Shown: positions 35,413 to 45,114, counted from the first letter of the stretch. The stretch: 49,098 nt of DNA from Chloroflexota bacterium (GCA_003228125.1 QGNP01000003.1:78475-127572), one strand, 5' to 3'. Program-made: numbers and translations. The notes: generated by a model from the letters alone, not told the origin.

Positions 35413-37350
35413 TTAAACTTCCCTAAATTCTCCATCTACCGTGTCTTTGTCTTGTGATTCCTCATCAGTAGACTCCTCAGTAGACTCCTCAGTAGACTCC
35501 TCAGTAGACTCATCAGTAGACTCATCAGTAGACTCAGCCTGGTTTTCCTGACTACCATAAACTTCTTGCCCAACCTCCTGCATTGCTGACATTAGTTTTT
35601 CAAGGGACGACTGAATGTTCCCCGCATCCTCTGTGGCTAACTCAGTTTTTAAATCTGCAATGGAGTCTTCTATTTTCTTTATTAAATCATTGTCTATTTT
35701 GTCTTTGTTTTCAGCTATAGTTTTCTCTGCTTGGTACATGGATGATTCAGCCTGATTACGAACCTCGACTAAGTCCTTTTTTTTATCATCTTCATCAGCA
35801 AATTTCTCAGCATCTGATCTCATTTTTTCTACTTCTTTGTCAGAAAGACCTGAAGATGATTGTACAGTAACATTTTGCTCTTTACCAGATCCTTTGTCCT
35901 TAGCAGAAACCTTTAAAATACCATTGGCATCAATATTAAATTCGACTTCAATTTGTGGAACACCTCTAGGTGCTGGTATAATTCCATCGAGAATAAATCT
36001 GGCAAGTGATTTATTGTCTCCTGCCATAGATCTTTCCCCTTGCAATACATGTATTTCAACAGATGGCTGATTGTCGGCAGCAGTTGAAAATACTTGACTG
36101 GCTGAAGTTGGAATAGTTGTATTTCTTTCAATAAGAGACGTTGACACGCCTCCTAATGTTTCTATTCCTAATGAAAGTGGTGTAACATCTAAAAGTAATA
36201 CGTCTTTAACGTCTCCCTTTAAAACACCTGCTTGAATAGCGGCTCCTGCTGCAACTACTTCGTCTGGATTAACTCCTCTGTTAGGTTCTTTATCAAAAAA
36301 TTCTGATACTTTTGCTTGTACTAAAGGCATACGAGTCATGCCTCCAACCAAAACTATCTCATTAATTTCCTCTTTTTTTAATCCTGAATCATCTAATGCT
36401 TTTTTCATAGGAATAAGAGTTCTTTCAACAAGTTCACTAACAAGTTGCTCTAATTTAGCTCTTGTAATATTAATGACCATGTGTTTTGGTCCAGCCGCAT
36501 CAGCTGTAATAAATGGCAAGTTAACTTCTGTTTGTTGAGCTGAAGAAAGTTCTATTTTTGCTTTTTCTGCTCCTTCTTTTAGTCTTTGTAGTGCCATTTT
36601 GTCCGCTGATAAATCTATTCCTTGCTCTTTTTTAAACTCATCAACAAGAAAATCAATAATGATATTGTCAAAATCATCCCCGCCCAAAAAGGTATCTCCA
36701 TTGGTAGCTTTAACTTGGAATGTTCCATCGCCAATTTCTAATATTGAAACATCAAAAGTTCCTCCGCCTAAATCATATACGGCAATATTTTGATCGTCTT
36801 TTTTATCCAATCCATATGCTAAAGACGCTGCTGTTGGTTCATTAATTATTCTCAAAACTTCTAGCCCTGCTATTTGACCAGCGTCTTTTGTTGCTTGTCT
36901 CTGTGCATCATTAAAATAAGCAGGAACAGTTATAACTGCTTCAGTAACTTCACCATTTAGGTAGGCTTCAGCGTCGGCTTTTAGTTTTTGTAAAATCATT
37001 GCACTAACTTCTGGTGGAGAGTAATTTTTTTCCCCCATTGTAACTGCAGCATCACCATTTTTTTGCTCGACAATATCAAAGGGTGCAATTTCAGTAAAAG
37101 ACTTAATGTCGCTATCATCGAATTTTCTCCCCATTAATCTCTTAATAGAATAAATAGTTCCGTCTGGATTGGTTACCGCTTGTCTTTTAGCTAATGTTCC
37201 TACTAATCTTTCTCCATTTTTTCCAAGAGCCACTATTGAAGGAATAGTTCTTCCTCCTTCTATACTACTAATAATATTAGGTTCTCCTCCTTCCATTACT
37301 GCTACAACAGAGTTTGTTGTCCCTAAATCAATGCCTATCACGTGTCCCAT
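35413..37350 (-). CDS. dnaK: Chaperone protein DnaK (Hsp70)
   Basis: This 645-residue protein has an ATG start and AGAAAGGA upstream. The ATPase domain keeps [13 protein letters not shown], the [21 protein letters not shown] segment, [25 protein letters not shown], the VGGMTRMP stretch and the [10 protein letters not shown] linker. The substrate-binding domain has [23 protein letters not shown]. The C-terminal tail is Glu/Ser/Thr/Asp-rich and carries six 12-bp repeats, giving STDE/STEE units before a short acidic end. The tail is long compared with the short acidic tail of E. coli DnaK. It folds and protects proteins with DnaJ and GrpE. Confidence 0.98.
   Translation of the reverse strand: MGHVIGIDLGTTNSVVAVMEGGEPNIISSIEGGRTIPSIVALGKNGERLVGTLAKRQAVTNPDGTIYSIKRLMGRKFDDSDIKSFTEIAPFDIVEQKNGDAAVTMGEKNYSPPEVSAMILQKLKADAEAYLNGEVTEAVITVPAYFNDAQRQATKDAGQIAGLEVLRIINEPTAASLAYGLDKKDDQNIAVYDLGGGTFDVSILEIGDGTFQVKATNGDTFLGGDDFDNIIIDFLVDEFKKEQGIDLSADKMALQRLKEGAEKAKIELSSAQQTEVNLPFITADAAGPKHMVINITRAKLEQLVSELVERTLIPMKKALDDSGLKKEEINEIVLVGGMTRMPLVQAKVSEFFDKEPNRGVNPDEVVAAGAAIQAGVLKGDVKDVLLLDVTPLSLGIETLGGVSTSLIERNTTIPTSASQVFSTAADNQPSVEIHVLQGERSMAGDNKSLARFILDGIIPAPRGVPQIEVEFNIDANGILKVSAKDKGSGKEQNVTVQSSSGLSDKEVEKMRSDAEKFADEDDKKKDLVEVRNQAESSMYQAEKTIAENKDKIDNDLIKKIEDSIADLKTELATEDAGNIQSSLEKLMSAMQEVGQEVYGSQENQAESTDESTDESTEESTEESTEESTDEESQDKDTVDGEFREV
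35462..35533. repeat. Six 12-bp tandem repeats in the DnaK C-terminal tail
   Basis: Read on the plus strand, the unit is TC(A/C)TCAGTAGAC, six times in a row, differing only at the third position. On the coding strand this gives E-S-T-D/E units. Length is a multiple of three, so copy-number change keeps the frame. Together with the rplJ repeat it is the second clean tandem expansion in an essential gene here. Confidence 0.95.
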
Positions 37351-37377
37351 TTTATTATCCTTTCTACAATAATACTA

Positions 37378-37884
37378 TTATTTCTCTTTTTGACCTATAA
37401 CAACTCTCGCAGGCCTAATCACCACCTCTTCATAACAAAAACCTTTTTCTACAACTTCTATAATTTCTCCTTCTTTGCCTTTTGCATATCCTATGGCTTC
37501 GTGTAAGTTTGGATCAAATTCTATCTTTGTGTCGACTTCGTCTATTCCTTCCTCGCTTAAGGTATATAAAAATTTTTCTTTTATTAACTGTATTCCTTCT
37601 GTTAGTTGATTTTGCGCATTGTTTTCTACCTTTTTTTTACTAATTTTATCAATACTTGACAAGGCCCTATCAATATCATCAAATATTGGTAAAAACTTTC
37701 CAATGACATCGTTAGTAATTTGTCTATGCCTCTCTTTTCTTTCTTCATCAACTCTGCGTTTTAAATTATGATAGTCCGCAACTGCTCTCATTTTTTGATT
37801 ATTACAATCTTCTAATTCGCTTTCTATAGATGGTTCTTGGTTATCATCATCTATTTCTATGTCATCGTTTTGATTTTCTTCCAT
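37378..37884 (-). CDS. grpE: Nucleotide exchange factor GrpE
   Basis: This 168-residue protein has AGGAG before its ATG. An acidic, disordered N-terminal stretch precedes a long coiled-coil (LEDCNNQKMRAVADYHNLKRRVDEERKERH, then LPIFDDIDRAL). The C-terminal beta domain has GIDEVDTKIEFDPNLHEAIGY and VVEKGFCYEEVVIRPARVVIG. GrpE releases ADP from DnaK. It lies between hrcA and dnaK on the minus strand, with 14 and 27 bases to the neighbours, so it is part of the heat-shock operon. Confidence 0.95.
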   Translation of the reverse strand: MEENQNDDIEIDDDNQEPSIESELEDCNNQKMRAVADYHNLKRRVDEERKERHRQITNDVIGKFLPIFDDIDRALSSIDKISKKKVENNAQNQLTEGIQLIKEKFLYTLSEEGIDEVDTKIEFDPNLHEAIGYAKGKEGEIIEVVEKGFCYEEVVIRPARVVIGQKEK

Positions 37885-37898
37885 AACAATTACTCCTG

Positions 37899-38885
37899 CT
37901 AATTTGACAATAAGTTAGATACGTATCTAACTAAAGGAATGACCTTTTGGTAACTTATTCGTTTTGGTCCTATAACCATAATTTTCCCAGACGCTGCATC
38001 TCTAATTTTATAATCAGTAGAAACAACGCTCAAGTTTTTAAATTGATTTTTTGGTATTTCTTCACCAATTGAAACACTTACCCTTTGTTTTTTATGTGTT
38101 TTTTGTATAGTAAATGGTTCATATTTTAGTGAAGCTAAAGCATCATAAGTAGTTAACATAGATTCTTTTGTTTCAAATTCTGGCTGGGCCATTAAATGGG
38201 TTGCTCCTTCTATGATAATTTCTTCATTGATAATACCTTCTTCTTCTCCAGAAATAACAGACTGAATAGTCATAATTAAACTATCATTCACAAATTCCAT
38301 TTTTTTGTTAGCTTCTCTATTGAAAAAATAATTTTTAATTAATTTATTTAGGCTTTCTATGCTTGGAGTCATTCTGATAATAAAAGATGTTCTTTTGTCT
38401 ACTAATTGTTTTTTTACTACCCCGTCTACAAAAACAACTAAAATTAATATTCGGCCAGGAAGAATGTCAAATAATTTAATATCGTCAAGCGCAGACGGTT
38501 GATATTTTTTAGTTATAACAACAGCGTTTTTTATTAGTCCAGCTAACACTGATGCAGTAATTGCTATTCTCCTGTCTATGTTTCCTTGTACTTGATGCAT
38601 TTGATGTTCAATAGTAAATCTTTCCTTAAAATTAGGAGGCTCCTCTCTCATAATGTCTTTAACATAATGACGATAGCCTAAATCACAAGGAATTCTTCCT
38701 GAAGATGTGTGTTTGTGTGTAATAAATCCGCCATCTTCCAATCTTGCTAATTCTCCTCTAATTGTTGCCGAGGAAACAGACAATGTTTTTGACTGAAAAA
38801 TAGAATTTGAACTTACTGGACTAGCAGTAGTTAAATACTGATCAATGACTAATCCTAATAAAACATTACTTCTATGTGACAACAA
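37899..38885 (-). CDS. hrcA: Heat-inducible transcription repressor HrcA
   Basis: This 328-residue protein has a TTG start with AGGA six bases upstream. The N-terminal winged helix (ATIRGELARLEDGGFITHKHTSSGRIPCDLGYRHYV) matches the DNA-binding part of HrcA. The rest resembles the HrcA GAF-like and dimerisation domains, with IVVFVDGVVKKQLVD and the C-terminal GKIMVIGPKRISYQKVIPLVRYVS. It represses grpE-dnaK-dnaJ by binding CIRCE, which lies just upstream at 38901-38927. It is the first gene of that operon, so it is likely autoregulated. Confidence 0.96.
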   Translation of the reverse strand: MLSHRSNVLLGLVIDQYLTTASPVSSNSIFQSKTLSVSSATIRGELARLEDGGFITHKHTSSGRIPCDLGYRHYVKDIMREEPPNFKERFTIEHQMHQVQGNIDRRIAITASVLAGLIKNAVVITKKYQPSALDDIKLFDILPGRILILVVFVDGVVKKQLVDKRTSFIIRMTPSIESLNKLIKNYFFNREANKKMEFVNDSLIMTIQSVISGEEEGIINEEIIIEGATHLMAQPEFETKESMLTTYDALASLKYEPFTIQKTHKKQRVSVSIGEEIPKNQFKNLSVVSTDYKIRDAASGKIMVIGPKRISYQKVIPLVRYVSNLLSN

Positions 38886-38900
38886 ATCCTGATCCTTTAT

Positions 38901-38927
38901 TTAGCACTCTCTACCTTTGAGTGCTAA
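38901..38927 (-). promoter_or_regulatory. CIRCE operator for HrcA
   Basis: TTAGCACTC, nine bases, then GAGTGCTAA is an exact match to the CIRCE consensus. The symmetry extends four more bases on each side. It sits 16 bases upstream of the hrcA start and overlaps the expected transcription start of the promoter at 38935-38962, the expected place for HrcA to block initiation. Confidence 0.97.
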
Positions 38928-38934
38928 ATAATAA

Positions 38935-38962
38935 TTTATAATAAAATACCCACTAGGGTCAA
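38935..38962 (-). promoter_or_regulatory. Promoter of the hrcA-grpE-dnaK-dnaJ operon
   Basis: On the minus strand, TTGACC (38962-38957) and TATAAA (38940-38935) are separated by 16 bases. Each matches the housekeeping consensus at five of six positions. The start site would fall at the edge of the CIRCE element, a typical layout. On the plus strand a -10-like TATACT at 38981-38986 could serve fabH, but it lacks a clear -35. Confidence 0.65.
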
Positions 38963-39037
38963 TCCTAATAATAAAATCTATATACTATTTTATTTTTTTA
39001 AGATAAGATATTTTTACTCAATTTATTGGAGCAAACA

Positions 39038-40027
39038 ATGGGATCTATCACAATAAGCGGCATAGGTGCTTATGTTCCTGAAAAAAAAATAACTAATTTT
39101 GATTTAGAGAAAACTGTAGACACTTCTAATGAATGGATATTAGAAAGAACTGGAATTGCTGAAAGAAGACAAGTTGCAGACAACGAGTCCTCCAGTACAA
39201 TGGGTGCTGCTGCTGCTAATGAAGCCCTAATATCCGCCAACCTTTTGGCGGAAAATATTGATTTAATTATTACCGCTACGTGTTCACCTGATGGCATGTT
39301 TCCATCAACAGCAAATAGAATTCAGTCGATTATTGGGGCAAAAAAAGCAGTTTGCTTTGATGTTAATTCAGCTTGCAATGGTTTTCTCACAGCATTAGCA
39401 ATAGCTAATGGTTTATTAGATAACAAAAATTATAAAAAAGCCCTTATTATAGGCTCAGAAACCTTAACAAGGCTCGTTGATTGGCAAGACAGAAACACTT
39501 GTATATTGTTTGGTGACGGAGCAGGAGCAGTGGTTATAGAACATAGCGATAATAAAAGTGACTTATTGGGGGTCCTTTTTGGTTCAGATGGCACACAGGG
39601 AGATTTGTTGTTTGCAACCGGACCTGCTTCCATAAAAAATTCGCTTATTGAAGATGCTAAGATTATTATGGATGGTCCAAATGTTTTTAAAAATGCAGTT
39701 AATTTTATGACATCAATTGCAAAAGAACTTTTAATTAAGACGGGTAAATCTATTGATGATATTAGTTTGTGTATTCCGCATCAAGCAAACGAACGTATTT
39801 TAAATGCTGTAGCAAGCAATTTATCTTTAGATAAAAATAGAGTTTTTAATAATATTAAAAACCTTGGAAATACTTCAGCTGCAAGCATTCCCATAGCACT
39901 GCATGCAGCATATTATTCTAACAGATTAAAAAAAGGAGACACTTTATTGTTCACTGCTTTTGGTGCAGGCCTTAATTGGGGATCAGCATTAATTAATTGG
40001 AATGAAATCAAAAACCCGAAGGAATAA
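39038..40027 (+). CDS. fabH: 3-oxoacyl-[acyl-carrier-protein] synthase III
   Basis: From ATG 39038 the protein has 329 residues, with TTGGAG six bases upstream; an in-frame TTG at 39026 is inside that ribosome site. The active-site Cys is C113 in NSACNGF, with His 248 in PHQANERI and Asn 278 in NLGNTSAASIP, the complete FabH triad. The N-terminal GIGAYVPE and ERTGIAERR are also typical. FabH starts fatty-acid synthesis by condensing acetyl-CoA with malonyl-ACP. The MBL-like gene follows after one base, so they are likely cotranscribed. Confidence 0.95.
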   Translation: MGSITISGIGAYVPEKKITNFDLEKTVDTSNEWILERTGIAERRQVADNESSSTMGAAAANEALISANLLAENIDLIITATCSPDGMFPSTANRIQSIIGAKKAVCFDVNSACNGFLTALAIANGLLDNKNYKKALIIGSETLTRLVDWQDRNTCILFGDGAGAVVIEHSDNKSDLLGVLFGSDGTQGDLLFATGPASIKNSLIEDAKIIMDGPNVFKNAVNFMTSIAKELLIKTGKSIDDISLCIPHQANERILNAVASNLSLDKNRVFNNIKNLGNTSAASIPIALHAAYYSNRLKKGDTLLFTAFGAGLNWGSALINWNEIKNPKE

Positions 40028-40028
40028 A

Positions 40029-40646
40029 ATGGATGTCACTTGGTTTGGTAAATCTGCGATTAGAATAAAAACCAACAAGGCAATAGTAATATGCGATCCT
40101 TGTCCCAAAACTACAGATGAAGACATGAAGAGGCCCTTGGCTGACATAGTCACAATTACCTCCTATGAACCAACTCATTCTTTTCTTAAAGGCATTAAAG
40201 GAGACCCATTAATCATTGATGCGCCAGGCGAATTTGAAAAACTCGGTGTACACATACAAGGCTTCCCTTTTCTTACAAATGAAGGATCTCTTATAAACGC
40301 ATATATATATGAAGCTGAGTCAATAAAAATGATCCATATCGGTAATATAACTTCATTAGAACAATTAACAAAAACTGAACAGTTAAGCAATATTGATATT
40401 GCTTTTGTTTCCTTAAATAATCCTAAAAAAGACGATCCAGCCGAAGCAAGTAAATTTGCAAGAGCCTTGGATTCAAAAATCATCATTCCTTTAAATTACA
40501 ACATTAACGATACGACTGATAAATCTTTTCTCTCTGTTTTTAACAAAAATCTTGCTCTTCCAGTTGAAGAAAATATTGATAAATTTTCTATTAAAAAAAA
40601 TGAACTCATTGAAACATCTAAAATAATTATATTAAATAAAAAATAA
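40029..40646 (+). CDS. Metallo-beta-lactamase-fold protein lacking the HxHxDH motif
   Basis: From ATG 40029 (AAGGA upstream) the protein has 205 residues. The start MDVTWFGKSAIRIKTNKAIVICDPCP and the later LIIDAPGEFEKLGVHIQGFPF follow UlaG/YtnP-like MBL-fold proteins seen in Chloroflexota. Where active members have HxHxDH after VxIT, this one reads S-Y-E-P-T-H at residues 45-50, so only the last histidine remains. It may be a non-catalytic relative or use another metal arrangement. It follows fabH closely and converges on the LysM/M23 peptidase gene. Confidence 0.7.
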   Translation: MDVTWFGKSAIRIKTNKAIVICDPCPKTTDEDMKRPLADIVTITSYEPTHSFLKGIKGDPLIIDAPGEFEKLGVHIQGFPFLTNEGSLINAYIYEAESIKMIHIGNITSLEQLTKTEQLSNIDIAFVSLNNPKKDDPAEASKFARALDSKIIIPLNYNINDTTDKSFLSVFNKNLALPVEENIDKFSIKKNELIETSKIIILNKK

Positions 40647-40648
40647 AA

Positions 40649-41803
40649 CTAACAAAAGTCACAAAAAGTTAGATTTGTTCTTGGAATATAATTTAGTGGA
40701 TTTTGTAATTGACCATTACGCCTTAATTCAAAATGCACATGTGGTCCTGTGGAACGACCAGTTGATCCAGTAAGGCCAACTATTTCACCTCTTTGTACTG
40801 CTTGTCCAACATTAACCCAAATCTTATTTAAGTGTCCCACTCTAGAAACATAGCCACCAGGATGTCTGATGTCTACATATAATCCGTAAGAACAACAAGG
40901 ATCTCCACCAGCAAAAATAACAGTTCCTCCGTTTGTTGCTACAACAGGAGAATTATATGGGGACCCTATGTCTATGCCAGTTGCATGCCACCAAGTCATT
41001 AGTGATGTTATTGGCCCGTCTGATGGCCACACAAAGCCTGCTATTGATGATTCTTTTTTTACAATATTATTTGCTGCAATTTCAAAAACATCAACTTTTT
41101 CTTTAATTTGTTTTCCACCTACTATTAATATAGTCACGTTTTCTTCAATAAAATTAGGATCATTTATATTGTTTGCTGCAAAATCTACAATATCATCAGG
41201 TTTAGCATTGTATTTATTAGAAATTTCTGACAGTGTTTCCCCAAAACTAACATCATGTAACACGCCTTCTGTTGATGGCACCCTAATCATTTCACCGACT
41301 TGAATTAAGTCAGCTTGATTTGTTAAATGTATATTATTCCAAAAAATATAATTTGCATCAATGCTAAATTTATTTGCAATAAGATTGATTGAATCACCGG
41401 ATTGTACTTCATATCTAAAATATTTAGGTATCTGATTTGGTTGATTAAACTTGATGTTTTTACTTAAAAGATTTACATCTCTTTGATCCGATAAAATATT
41501 ATCATATATTTTTTGAGTCTCATCAGTTCCAGTTAAAATTATTGACTGTTTAATTGTTCCACTAATTGTTGTATTGGTAGTAGTTACTGCTTCCAAATTG
41601 CTATTTTGAATATAGTCAGGCATTGCATAGGATCGAAACTGTAGTGAATCTTGTTGCTCTAGATTAACCACAGCATCAGCAATTTTAATATCAATTTTGT
41701 AAAAAACTAAAACCGATAAAATAAAAAATAAAGCTATGGCTACATGATTGATTGCGCGTAGGTTAACTTGTTTTTTTTTAAGTACATTAATTAATTTAAT
41801 CAC
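40649..41803 (-). CDS. M23 metallopeptidase with two LysM domains, membrane anchored
   Basis: This 384-residue protein starts with GTG and has a weak ribosome site. A membrane segment lies near residues 18-36. LysM domains are at about 130-176 (VQSGDSINLIANKF ... IQVGEMIRVP) and 180-228. The LytM peptidase domain, from about 258, keeps H273 and D278 (WHATGIDIG), H324, and H355/H357 in GPHVHFE. The LysM domains would hold it on peptidoglycan while the peptidase cuts peptide cross-links. The protein ends with CDFC. It lies 17 bases downstream of rho on the same strand. Confidence 0.92.
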   Translation of the reverse strand: MIKLINVLKKKQVNLRAINHVAIALFFILSVLVFYKIDIKIADAVVNLEQQDSLQFRSYAMPDYIQNSNLEAVTTTNTTISGTIKQSIILTGTDETQKIYDNILSDQRDVNLLSKNIKFNQPNQIPKYFRYEVQSGDSINLIANKFSIDANYIFWNNIHLTNQADLIQVGEMIRVPSTEGVLHDVSFGETLSEISNKYNAKPDDIVDFAANNINDPNFIEENVTILIVGGKQIKEKVDVFEIAANNIVKKESSIAGFVWPSDGPITSLMTWWHATGIDIGSPYNSPVVATNGGTVIFAGGDPCCSYGLYVDIRHPGGYVSRVGHLNKIWVNVGQAVQRGEIVGLTGSTGRSTGPHVHFELRRNGQLQNPLNYIPRTNLTFCDFC

Positions 41804-41820
41804 TACTATACCAAATCAAT

Positions 41821-43188
41821 TTATACTTTTTGTTCTTTTAAAGTTAACAAGAACTCGTCGTTGTTTTCAGTCTTACTCATTCTATCTAACACTCTTTCGG
41901 TTGCATCACCAGAAGCTTCTTCAAGCATAGATGCCATTCTTCTTAATAACCAAACAGATTTTAATTCTTCTTCTGAAAATAACAAATCTTCTCGTCTTGT
42001 TGAAGAAGCAAGAACATCAATTGCTGGATATATTCTCTTTTCAGCTAATTTTCTCATTAATCTGACTTCCATATTGCCAGTGCCTTTAAACTCTTCAAAA
42101 ATAACATCGTCCATTCTTGAACCAGTCTCTATAAGGCAAGTAGCAACAATTGTTAAAGAGCCTCCCTCTTCTGTGTTTCTTGCTGCACCAAAAAATTTCT
42201 TAGGTGGAAATAAAGCTATAGGATCCATTCCACCTGACAAGGTTCGCCCACTTGTTGGCATTGCTAAATTATATGCTCGAGCCAACCTAGTAATGGAGTC
42301 CATTAAAATAACAACATCTACACCAGACTCTACAAGTCTTTTTGCTCTTGATAATGCAACTTCTGAGACCCTAGTATGATCTTCTACTGGTTCATCAAAA
42401 GTAGATGCAATTACTTCACCTTGTACAGATCTCTTCATGTCTGTAACTTCCTCAGGGCGTTCTCCAATTAATAGAACCATTAAATGAATGTCCTTATTGT
42501 TAGTCGTTATGCCATTAGCAATAGATTTTAAAAGCATTGTTTTTCCAGCCTTTGGTGGAGAAACAATTATGGCTCTTTGGCCCTTGCCAATAGGTGAAAA
42601 AATATCAACAATTCTTTGTGATAGACTATCTTGCAAAACAGTTGTTTCTAATTTAATCCTTTTATTAGGAAAAATAGGCGTTAAGTCTTCAAAGTTTGGC
42701 CTTCTTCTTGCTAGTTCTGGGCTTATATTATTTACAGTATCAACTTTTAAAAGACCATAGTATTTCTCTTGTTCTTTTGGTGCTCTGACTAATCCAACAA
42801 CAAAGTCTCCGCTTCTTAATCCCAATCTTCTAATTTGTGACTGCGAAACATAAACATCACTTGGTCCAGGGATTAATTTATCACTTCTTAAAAAACCAAA
42901 ACCATCGTCAACTATTGTTAAAATTCCACCTGCAATTATTCCTCCCTTTTTGTTGCTTTGTTCTTTAAGAATACTGTATATCAGTTCTTGTTTTGAAAAA
43001 CTATCAGCATTTTCAATCTTGCTTCGTTCTGCAAAAGCAATTAATTCAGTACGTTGTATTTTTTGTAAATCGGAAACATTAATAGTAGGAATATCAGGAT
43101 TAATCTCTAGGTCAGAATCATTTTTATGACGCTGATTTTTTCTCGTCATTGTCTTGGTTCTTAAATTGTTTGGTTTTACATCTGTCAT
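41821..43188 (-). CDS. rho: Transcription termination factor Rho
   Basis: This is a 455-residue protein. The N-terminal helical region is followed by the cold-shock-like RNA-binding domain with GGILTIVDDGFGFLRS. The ATPase core has IVSPPKAGKTMLLKSIA (Walker A), VVILMDSITRLARAYN (Walker B), TSGRTLSGGMDP (Q loop region) and FFGAARNTEEGGSLTI (R loop). The stretch before the RNA-binding domain is basic but short. Rho is a ring helicase that ends transcription; NusG, its partner, is at 16050. Start at ATG 43188 has AAAGG 12 bases upstream; a second ATG 13 codons later is possible. Confidence 0.97.
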   Translation of the reverse strand: MTDVKPNNLRTKTMTRKNQRHKNDSDLEINPDIPTINVSDLQKIQRTELIAFAERSKIENADSFSKQELIYSILKEQSNKKGGIIAGGILTIVDDGFGFLRSDKLIPGPSDVYVSQSQIRRLGLRSGDFVVGLVRAPKEQEKYYGLLKVDTVNNISPELARRRPNFEDLTPIFPNKRIKLETTVLQDSLSQRIVDIFSPIGKGQRAIIVSPPKAGKTMLLKSIANGITTNNKDIHLMVLLIGERPEEVTDMKRSVQGEVIASTFDEPVEDHTRVSEVALSRAKRLVESGVDVVILMDSITRLARAYNLAMPTSGRTLSGGMDPIALFPPKKFFGAARNTEEGGSLTIVATCLIETGSRMDDVIFEEFKGTGNMEVRLMRKLAEKRIYPAIDVLASSTRREDLLFSEEELKSVWLLRRMASMLEEASGDATERVLDRMSKTENNDEFLLTLKEQKV

Positions 43189-43340
43189 AAATATATATTG
43201 CCTTTCTAAAAAATCTATCCAATTTTACTATTTACTTAATGTCATTTATGGGGAAAATATAACATACACTCGTAAAAATTTAATTCGCGTACATTTAGGA
43301 TAGGTTGATTTTACAAATCATTTTATTAATAAACAAGTTG

Positions 43341-43369
43341 ATATTATTAAATAACATCACTAATAATAT
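43341..43369 (-). repeat. AT-rich inverted repeat downstream of pyrG
   Basis: ATATTATTA at 43341-43349 and TAATAATAT at 43361-43369 form a perfect nine-base-pair stem around 11 bases, ten bases past the pyrG stop. No T run follows on the minus strand. It may end or stabilise the pyrG transcript. The rest of the 190-base gap before rho shows no gene. Confidence 0.4.
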
Positions 43370-43378
43370 TTCACTAAA

Positions 43379-45022
43379 TTAGTTATTTGATTCTACTTTA
43401 TTAACATCCTGATTTTTTGTAGTTAATTTATAATTTAGGGCTGCTTTAATAAAGCTCTTAAACAAAGGATTAGGTTTGCTTGGCCTAGAAGTAAATTCAG
43501 GATGAAATTGGGCACCAATCATAAAAGGATGATTTTTTAATTCAACAACCTCAACTAAATTTCCTTCTATACTTCTGCCGGATACAATAAGTCCATTAGA
43601 TTCTAAGGCATCAATATAAGTATTATTAAATTCATATCGGTGGCGATGTCGTTCTCGAATTACATCCTTGCCATATGCAGCAAAAGTTTTTGTGTTTGCA
43701 ACAAGTTGACAATCATAACCTCCAAGTCGCATTGTTCCTCCCATATTTTTTAATTCTTCTTGTTCTGATAACAAAGAAATAACAGGAAAAGGAGTACTAG
43801 GATCAAGTTCTGTAGTGTTTGCTCCAATCATTCCGGCAACATTGCGCGCAAATTCACACACTAACACTTGCATACCTAAGCAATCACCAAGATAAGGTAT
43901 TTTGTTAATTCTAGCATACTCAGCTGCTTTAATTTTTCCTTCTATACCACGGTTGCCAAAACCAGGGCACAGAAGAATACCATCGACTTTACCAATAATA
44001 TTTATTGCTTCGTCATTTTCTAAGCTCTCAGAATTAATCCATAAAATATTTATATCAGATTCGTAATAAACCCCAGCGTGTATTAATGCTTCTTTGATAG
44101 ATAAATAAGCATCTTCAAGTTCTGTATATTTTCCTACAAGAGCTATATCAACGCTGTGTTTTAAATTTATAAGCTTTGCAACAAAATTTCTCCATAATTC
44201 AAGGTCTGCTTTTTTTGTTGACAAAATCATCGTTTTAAAAACCACATCAAGCAATCCTGCCGAATTTAAAATAATTGGGACCTCATAAATCGAATCAGCT
44301 GTTTTTAATGGAATTACAGAATCTTTGTTTAAATTGCAAAATAGTGCTATTTTTTCTCGTAAAGCTTCACTAACATGACTATCTGCTCTAGTAATGATGA
44401 TATCTGGCTGAACACCAAAAGCACGTAACTCCCTGACTGAATGTTGTGTTGGCTTAGTTTTTAATTCTTTAGTCGATTGAATATAAGGAAGTAAAGTTAC
44501 ATGGATTGAAAGTGTGTCTGCTGGATCTAAAACATGACGCATCCTACTTATGGCTTCTAAAAAAGGTTGTCCTTCCATGTCACCAACAGTACCTCCAACT
44601 TCCACAAGAACAAAATCAGCATCATTTTTTTCACCGGCTGCTTTTATAATTTTTCTTATCTCACTAGTGACATGAGGAATGGCCTGAATTGTCCCTCCTA
44701 AATAATCACCTCTTCGCTCTTTTCGAATTACTTCCTCATAAACTTGACCAGAAGAAGCTGAATTCATTGAGCCTAGTTCAATGTCTAAAAATCTCTCATA
44801 ATGACCAAGATCTAAATCAGTTTCTGCTCCATCGTCTGTAACAAAAACCTCACCGTGTTGATATGGAGACATAGTCCCTGGATCTACATTAATATATGGG
44901 TCTAATTTTAAAACAGATACCTGAAAACCAGATGATTTTAGCAATGTACCCAAAGATGCACTAACTATTCCTTTGCCGACGGAACTCACTACGCCTCCAG
45001 TTATAAAAATATATTTTCTCAT
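43379..45022 (-). CDS. pyrG: CTP synthase
   Basis: This 547-residue protein has two domains. The N-terminal synthetase domain has KYIFITGGVVSSVGKG, the LDPYINVDPGTMSPYQHGEVFVTDDGAETDLDLGHYERF segment split across nucleotide and Mg sites, and GGTVGDMEGQPFLEAIRQ-like GQPFLEAISR. The C-terminal glutaminase domain has the oxyanion GFGNRG, the nucleophile C381 in YLGDCLGMQ (usually GICLGMQ), and the His/Glu pair in QFHPEF. It makes CTP from UTP, ATP and glutamine. It is divergent from the methyltransferase-like gene, 92 bases apart. Confidence 0.97.
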   Translation of the reverse strand: MRKYIFITGGVVSSVGKGIVSASLGTLLKSSGFQVSVLKLDPYINVDPGTMSPYQHGEVFVTDDGAETDLDLGHYERFLDIELGSMNSASSGQVYEEVIRKERRGDYLGGTIQAIPHVTSEIRKIIKAAGEKNDADFVLVEVGGTVGDMEGQPFLEAISRMRHVLDPADTLSIHVTLLPYIQSTKELKTKPTQHSVRELRAFGVQPDIIITRADSHVSEALREKIALFCNLNKDSVIPLKTADSIYEVPIILNSAGLLDVVFKTMILSTKKADLELWRNFVAKLINLKHSVDIALVGKYTELEDAYLSIKEALIHAGVYYESDINILWINSESLENDEAINIIGKVDGILLCPGFGNRGIEGKIKAAEYARINKIPYLGDCLGMQVLVCEFARNVAGMIGANTTELDPSTPFPVISLLSEQEELKNMGGTMRLGGYDCQLVANTKTFAAYGKDVIRERHRHRYEFNNTYIDALESNGLIVSGRSIEGNLVEVVELKNHPFMIGAQFHPEFTSRPSKPNPLFKSFIKAALNYKLTTKNQDVNKVESNN

Positions 45023-45114
45023 AAAGCGCTTTCTTAAAGAATATAATCTACATTATCACTTCGCTTTTACTATTTCTAGGACTAGGCTAGCAATAGTAAA
45101 AAAATCTCTGTTAA

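Noticed and set aside
45061-45100. CTAG-rich short repeats before the methyltransferase-like gene
   Set aside because: They are short, imperfect and within chance expectation.
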